From positions 1 through 6,466 of the forward strand of contig CAKTKM010000083.1 in assembly GCA_934569425.1 (NCBI GenBank): a stretch of 6,466 nt of DNA, read 5' to 3'. Of the stretch, positions 5,004 to 6,466 are shown piece by piece. The notes under the pieces were generated by a model. The model was not told the DNA's origin. It saw nothing but the letters and a program-made list of their open reading frames with translations, and made no database searches. Within the stretch, counting starts at the first letter, position 1; every line of letters begins with the position of its first letter. Made by a program: the position numbers and the translations under genes. This DNA comes from an uncultured Oscillospiraceae bacterium. Lineage in GTDB: Bacteria > Bacillota > Clostridia > Oscillospirales > Oscillospiraceae.

Positions 5004-5048
5004 TCGGCACGTTAAGAAAATATGCCGGTGGCATATTTTTAGTGCCGA
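5004..5048. terminator. Hairpin terminator between serA and orphan tail B
   Basis: Inner stem AAAATATGCC (5017-5026) with GGCATATTTT (5030-5039) and a GGT loop; outer stem TCGGCAC (5004-5010) with GTGCCGA (5042-5048). T residues follow the stem in both directions, so it could end serA transcription from the right. It lies 50-90 bases past the serA stop. Confidence 0.6.
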
Positions 5049-5051
5049 TCT

Positions 5052-5090
5052 CGGCGGCTATGCCGCCGTAGCACGCCGCATATCGGCGTG
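5052..5090. repeat. Two tandem GC-rich hairpins after serA
   Basis: CGGCGGC-TAT-GCCGCCG (5052-5068) and CACGCCG-CATAT-CGGCGTG (5072-5090) are perfect 7-bp stems side by side, ending 7 bases from the serA stop. The second is part of an 18-base sequence that is an inverted copy of serA coding bases 5163-5180. Confidence 0.75.
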
Positions 5091-5180
5091 AAGGATGTTA
5101 CATAGCCTTGATGATGTCAACGATCTCAGCGCCGATGCGCTTCTGGGCTTCGTTTGTGGCAGCGCCGATATGCGGCGTGC
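5071..5180. repeat. 18-bp inverted repeat spanning the serA stop region
   Basis: Bases 5071-5088 are the perfect reverse complement of 5163-5180, which encode the Pro-His-Ile region of the SerA active site. In the serA message the two would pair across a 74-base loop holding the last codons and the stop. Confidence 0.8.
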
Positions 5181-6003
5181 AGGACACCATGGGATGACTA
5201 TACAACGCCTTGTTGGTGGCGGGCTCGTCGGCGTACACGTCCAGACCGGCGGCGCGCACCTTGCCGGACTCCAGAGCGGCCAGCAGAGCGGCCTCGTCCA
5301 CGTTGGTGCCGCGGGAGGTGTTGATGACCACCACGCCGTCCTTCATCTTGGCGATGTTCTCGGCGGAGATCAGGGCGCCGCCGTCCACAGCGGGAGCGTG
5401 GACGGACACGAAGTCGGCCTTGGCCAGCAGCTCATCCATCTCCACATAGGGGATGCCCAGCTGCTCCTCGATGCCGGGGATGTGGAAAATATCGAAGGCG
5501 ATGACATTCATGCCGATGGCCTTGGCCATAACGCCGAGGTGCTGGCCGATGCGGCCGAAGCCCACGATGCCGAGGGTCTTGCCCTGCAGCTCGATGCCCT
5601 TGCCGTAGGCCTTCTTCTCCCACTTGTCCTCGCGCATGGTGTGACCGGCGATGGAGATGTAGCGGGCGCAGGCGAACATGTGACCCATGGCCAGCTCGGC
5701 CACGGACTGAGAGGAGGCCTTGGGGGTGTTCTTCACGTCGATGCCGTTCTGCTTGGCATAGTCCACGTCGATGTTGTCCACACCCACGCCGCCGCGGATG
5801 ATGAGCTTCAGATTGCTGCCCTTGGCCTCGTCAATGTGATTGGCGCGCACCTTGGTCTTGGAGCGAACCACCACCACATCGAAGTCCCGCAGCGCCTTGC
5901 CCAGCTGATCGGGCTCATAGAACTGCTCCACGACCTCGTGACCCATCTCGCGCAGCTGCGCCATCGCGGTCTTATCCATACCGTCAGTAACCAGAATACG
6001 CAT
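5098..6003 (-). CDS. serA: D-3-phosphoglycerate dehydrogenase, short form without ACT domain
   Basis: This 301-residue NAD-dependent enzyme oxidises 3-phosphoglycerate to 3-phosphohydroxypyruvate, the first step of serine synthesis. The substrate domain comes first, with IIRGGVGVDNID at 68-79. The Rossmann motif GFGRIG is at 148-153, with Asp171 suggesting NAD. The catalytic set of D-2-hydroxyacid dehydrogenases is complete: Arg231 in NTSRG, Glu260 in ADEP, His278 in TPHIGA. The protein stops right after the catalytic domain, so serine feedback through an ACT domain is not expected. The start at 6003 has AAGGAG (6018-6013) nine bases upstream. serC lies 176 bases upstream on the same strand, so the pair forms the serine pathway, although hairpins and a possible promoter lie between. 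Other 2-hydroxyacid dehydrogenases are possible by sequence, but the serC neighbour supports SerA. Two orphan copies of its 3' end lie downstream. Confidence 0.94.
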   Translation of the reverse strand: MRILVTDGMDKTAMAQLREMGHEVVEQFYEPDQLGKALRDFDVVVVRSKTKVRANHIDEAKGSNLKLIIRGGVGVDNIDVDYAKQNGIDVKNTPKASSQSVAELAMGHMFACARYISIAGHTMREDKWEKKAYGKGIELQGKTLGIVGFGRIGQHLGVMAKAIGMNVIAFDIFHIPGIEEQLGIPYVEMDELLAKADFVSVHAPAVDGGALISAENIAKMKDGVVVINTSRGTNVDEAALLAALESGKVRAAGLDVYADEPATNKALYSHPMVSCTPHIGAATNEAQKRIGAEIVDIIKAM

Positions 6004-6055
6004 GGTAAATTTCTCCTTTTATTATTACAATTTGTTGCTGCCACGAAAAAATGAA

Positions 6056-6085
6056 ATTATTTTTGCCGCGGCGTGTATGTGGCAA
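6056..6085 (-). promoter_or_regulatory. serA: Possible internal promoter for serA
   Basis: On the minus strand TTGCCA (6085-6080), an 18-base spacer, then AATAAT (6061-6056), each one base off consensus. Start predicted near 6049, about 45 bases before the ATG. Overlapping alternative pairings are present: ATTTTTGCC (6059-6067) with GGCAAAAAT (6081-6089), or TGCCAC (6039-6044) with GTGGCA (6079-6084). Read-through from serC could therefore be modulated here. Confidence 0.4.
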
Positions 6086-6100
6086 AAATACCACGGCTCA

Positions 6101-6170
6101 GCCGCCTTGGGCGGCGGCACCAGTCCGCGGACTGGTGAGGGGGGATCTGAAGGGGGGATGAAATCCCCCC
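6101..6170. repeat. Three tandem hairpins between serC and serA
   Basis: In order: GCCGCC (6101-6106) with GGCGGC (6110-6115); a perfect 20-bp palindrome centred at 6127/6128 (CACCAGTCCG and its complement, 6118-6137); and GGGGGGAT (6152-6159) with ATCCCCCC (6163-6170). A second G6 run precedes the last. The last hairpin begins 10 bases after the serC stop in the minus direction but lacks a T-tract. The cluster looks like REP-type intergenic DNA or a processing/stabilising element. Confidence 0.65.
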
Positions 6171-6179
6171 TCCAGGGAT

Positions 6180-6466
6180 TTACTTGTGCTCCGCCTCGAA
6201 CTTGGTGAGGAACTCCACCAGAGCCTGTGCGCCCTCAATGGGCATGGCGTTGTAGACGCTGGCGCGCAGGCCGCCCACGGACTTGTGGCCCTTCAGATTG
6301 TCGAAGCCGGCCTCCTTGGAGGCGGCTACCACGGCGGCGTCCAGATCCTTGTCGCCGGTGACGAAGGGAATGTTCATCAGGCTGCGATCCTCGGGGACGA
6401 CAGCGCCCTTAAACAGCTTGGAGCTGTCCAGGAAGTCATAGATGACCTTGGCCTTGGCGATGTTGC
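6180..6466 (-). CDS. serC: Phosphoserine aminotransferase, C-terminal fragment
   Basis: The last 94 codons and stop are visible; the gene enters from beyond 6466. SerC transfers an amino group from glutamate to 3-phosphohydroxypyruvate, using PLP, to give phosphoserine: the step after SerA. Recognisable are IAKAKVIYDFLDSS, then PEDRSLMNIPF, and the strongly diagnostic NLKGHKSVGGLRASVYNAMP followed by IEGAQALVEFLTKFEAEH. The His and Arg of GH..GG.RAS are the substrate-phosphate contacts in the known E. coli enzyme; the residue after the His is Lys here, where E. coli has Arg. The PLP lysine lies outside the window. serA follows on the same strand, the common serC-serA order. Confidence 0.95.
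   Translation of the reverse strand, partial: NIAKAKVIYDFLDSSKLFKGAVVPEDRSLMNIPFVTGDKDLDAAVVAASKEAGFDNLKGHKSVGGLRASVYNAMPIEGAQALVEFLTKFEAEHK

Noticed and set aside
4672..5091. Plus-strand open frame across the serA tail array
   Set aside because: It is the complement of orphan tails and hairpins, with internal repetition that follows the DNA repeat; no promoter or ribosome site.
4642..5156. CRISPR-like array
   Set aside because: Only two or three copies, unequal spacing (239 and 172 bp), and the repeat is coding sequence of serA; no cas genes.
5095..6054. Plus-strand open frame of 319 codons opposite serA
   Set aside because: Gly/His/Val-rich antisense artefact; serA on the other strand has a complete catalytic set and a ribosome site.

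Overview
The window looks like chromosomal DNA from a GC-rich gut Clostridia lineage, probably Oscillospiraceae-like. This is inferred from strong AGGAGG ribosome sites, sigma-A promoters, a PduL-type phosphotransacylase, a short ACT-less SerA beside SerC, and a small XRE regulator of a style common in that group. No rRNA, tRNA, CRISPR array or transposase gene is visible.

Left part (1-2650): two minus-strand genes overlap by 8 bases. They are an E2-like acyltransferase (172-1047) and the start of an AMP-forming acyl-CoA ligase (runs off at base 1). Divergent to them is a threonine ammonia-lyase with a C-terminal ACT domain (1322-2518). Two near-consensus promoters sit back to back in the 274-bp gap. 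A 12-bp-stem terminator at 2621-2650 is shared by the lyase and the convergent gene that follows.

Middle part (2656-4641): a minus-strand NADAR protein with an N-terminal macro-like remnant (2656-3513) is divergent from pduL (3671-4234). pduL ends in a textbook terminator. Right behind it lies a broken XRE repressor gene (4279-4390, minus) whose DNA-binding core has been deleted. Divergent from that remnant, a strong promoter drives a 53-residue acidic protein (4480-4641).

Right part (4642-6466): a serine biosynthesis pair on the minus strand, serC (partial) then serA. The 456 bp beyond the serA stop hold no gene. Instead they hold two orphan copies of the serA 3' end, each followed in the serA direction by the same terminator hairpin, plus a 112-bp inserted structured sequence and several hairpins. 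With the real gene there are three serA tails in a row, and nearly all differences between them are synonymous. This array is the most unusual thing in the window.

Functionally the window is mostly core metabolism: serine synthesis, threonine deamination to 2-oxobutyrate, acyl-phosphate/acyl-CoA exchange, acyl activation and ADP-ribose-related chemistry. The serA tail array, the deleted XRE gene and the palindromic intergenic elements record past recombination. I do not see a complete undescribed multi-gene system.
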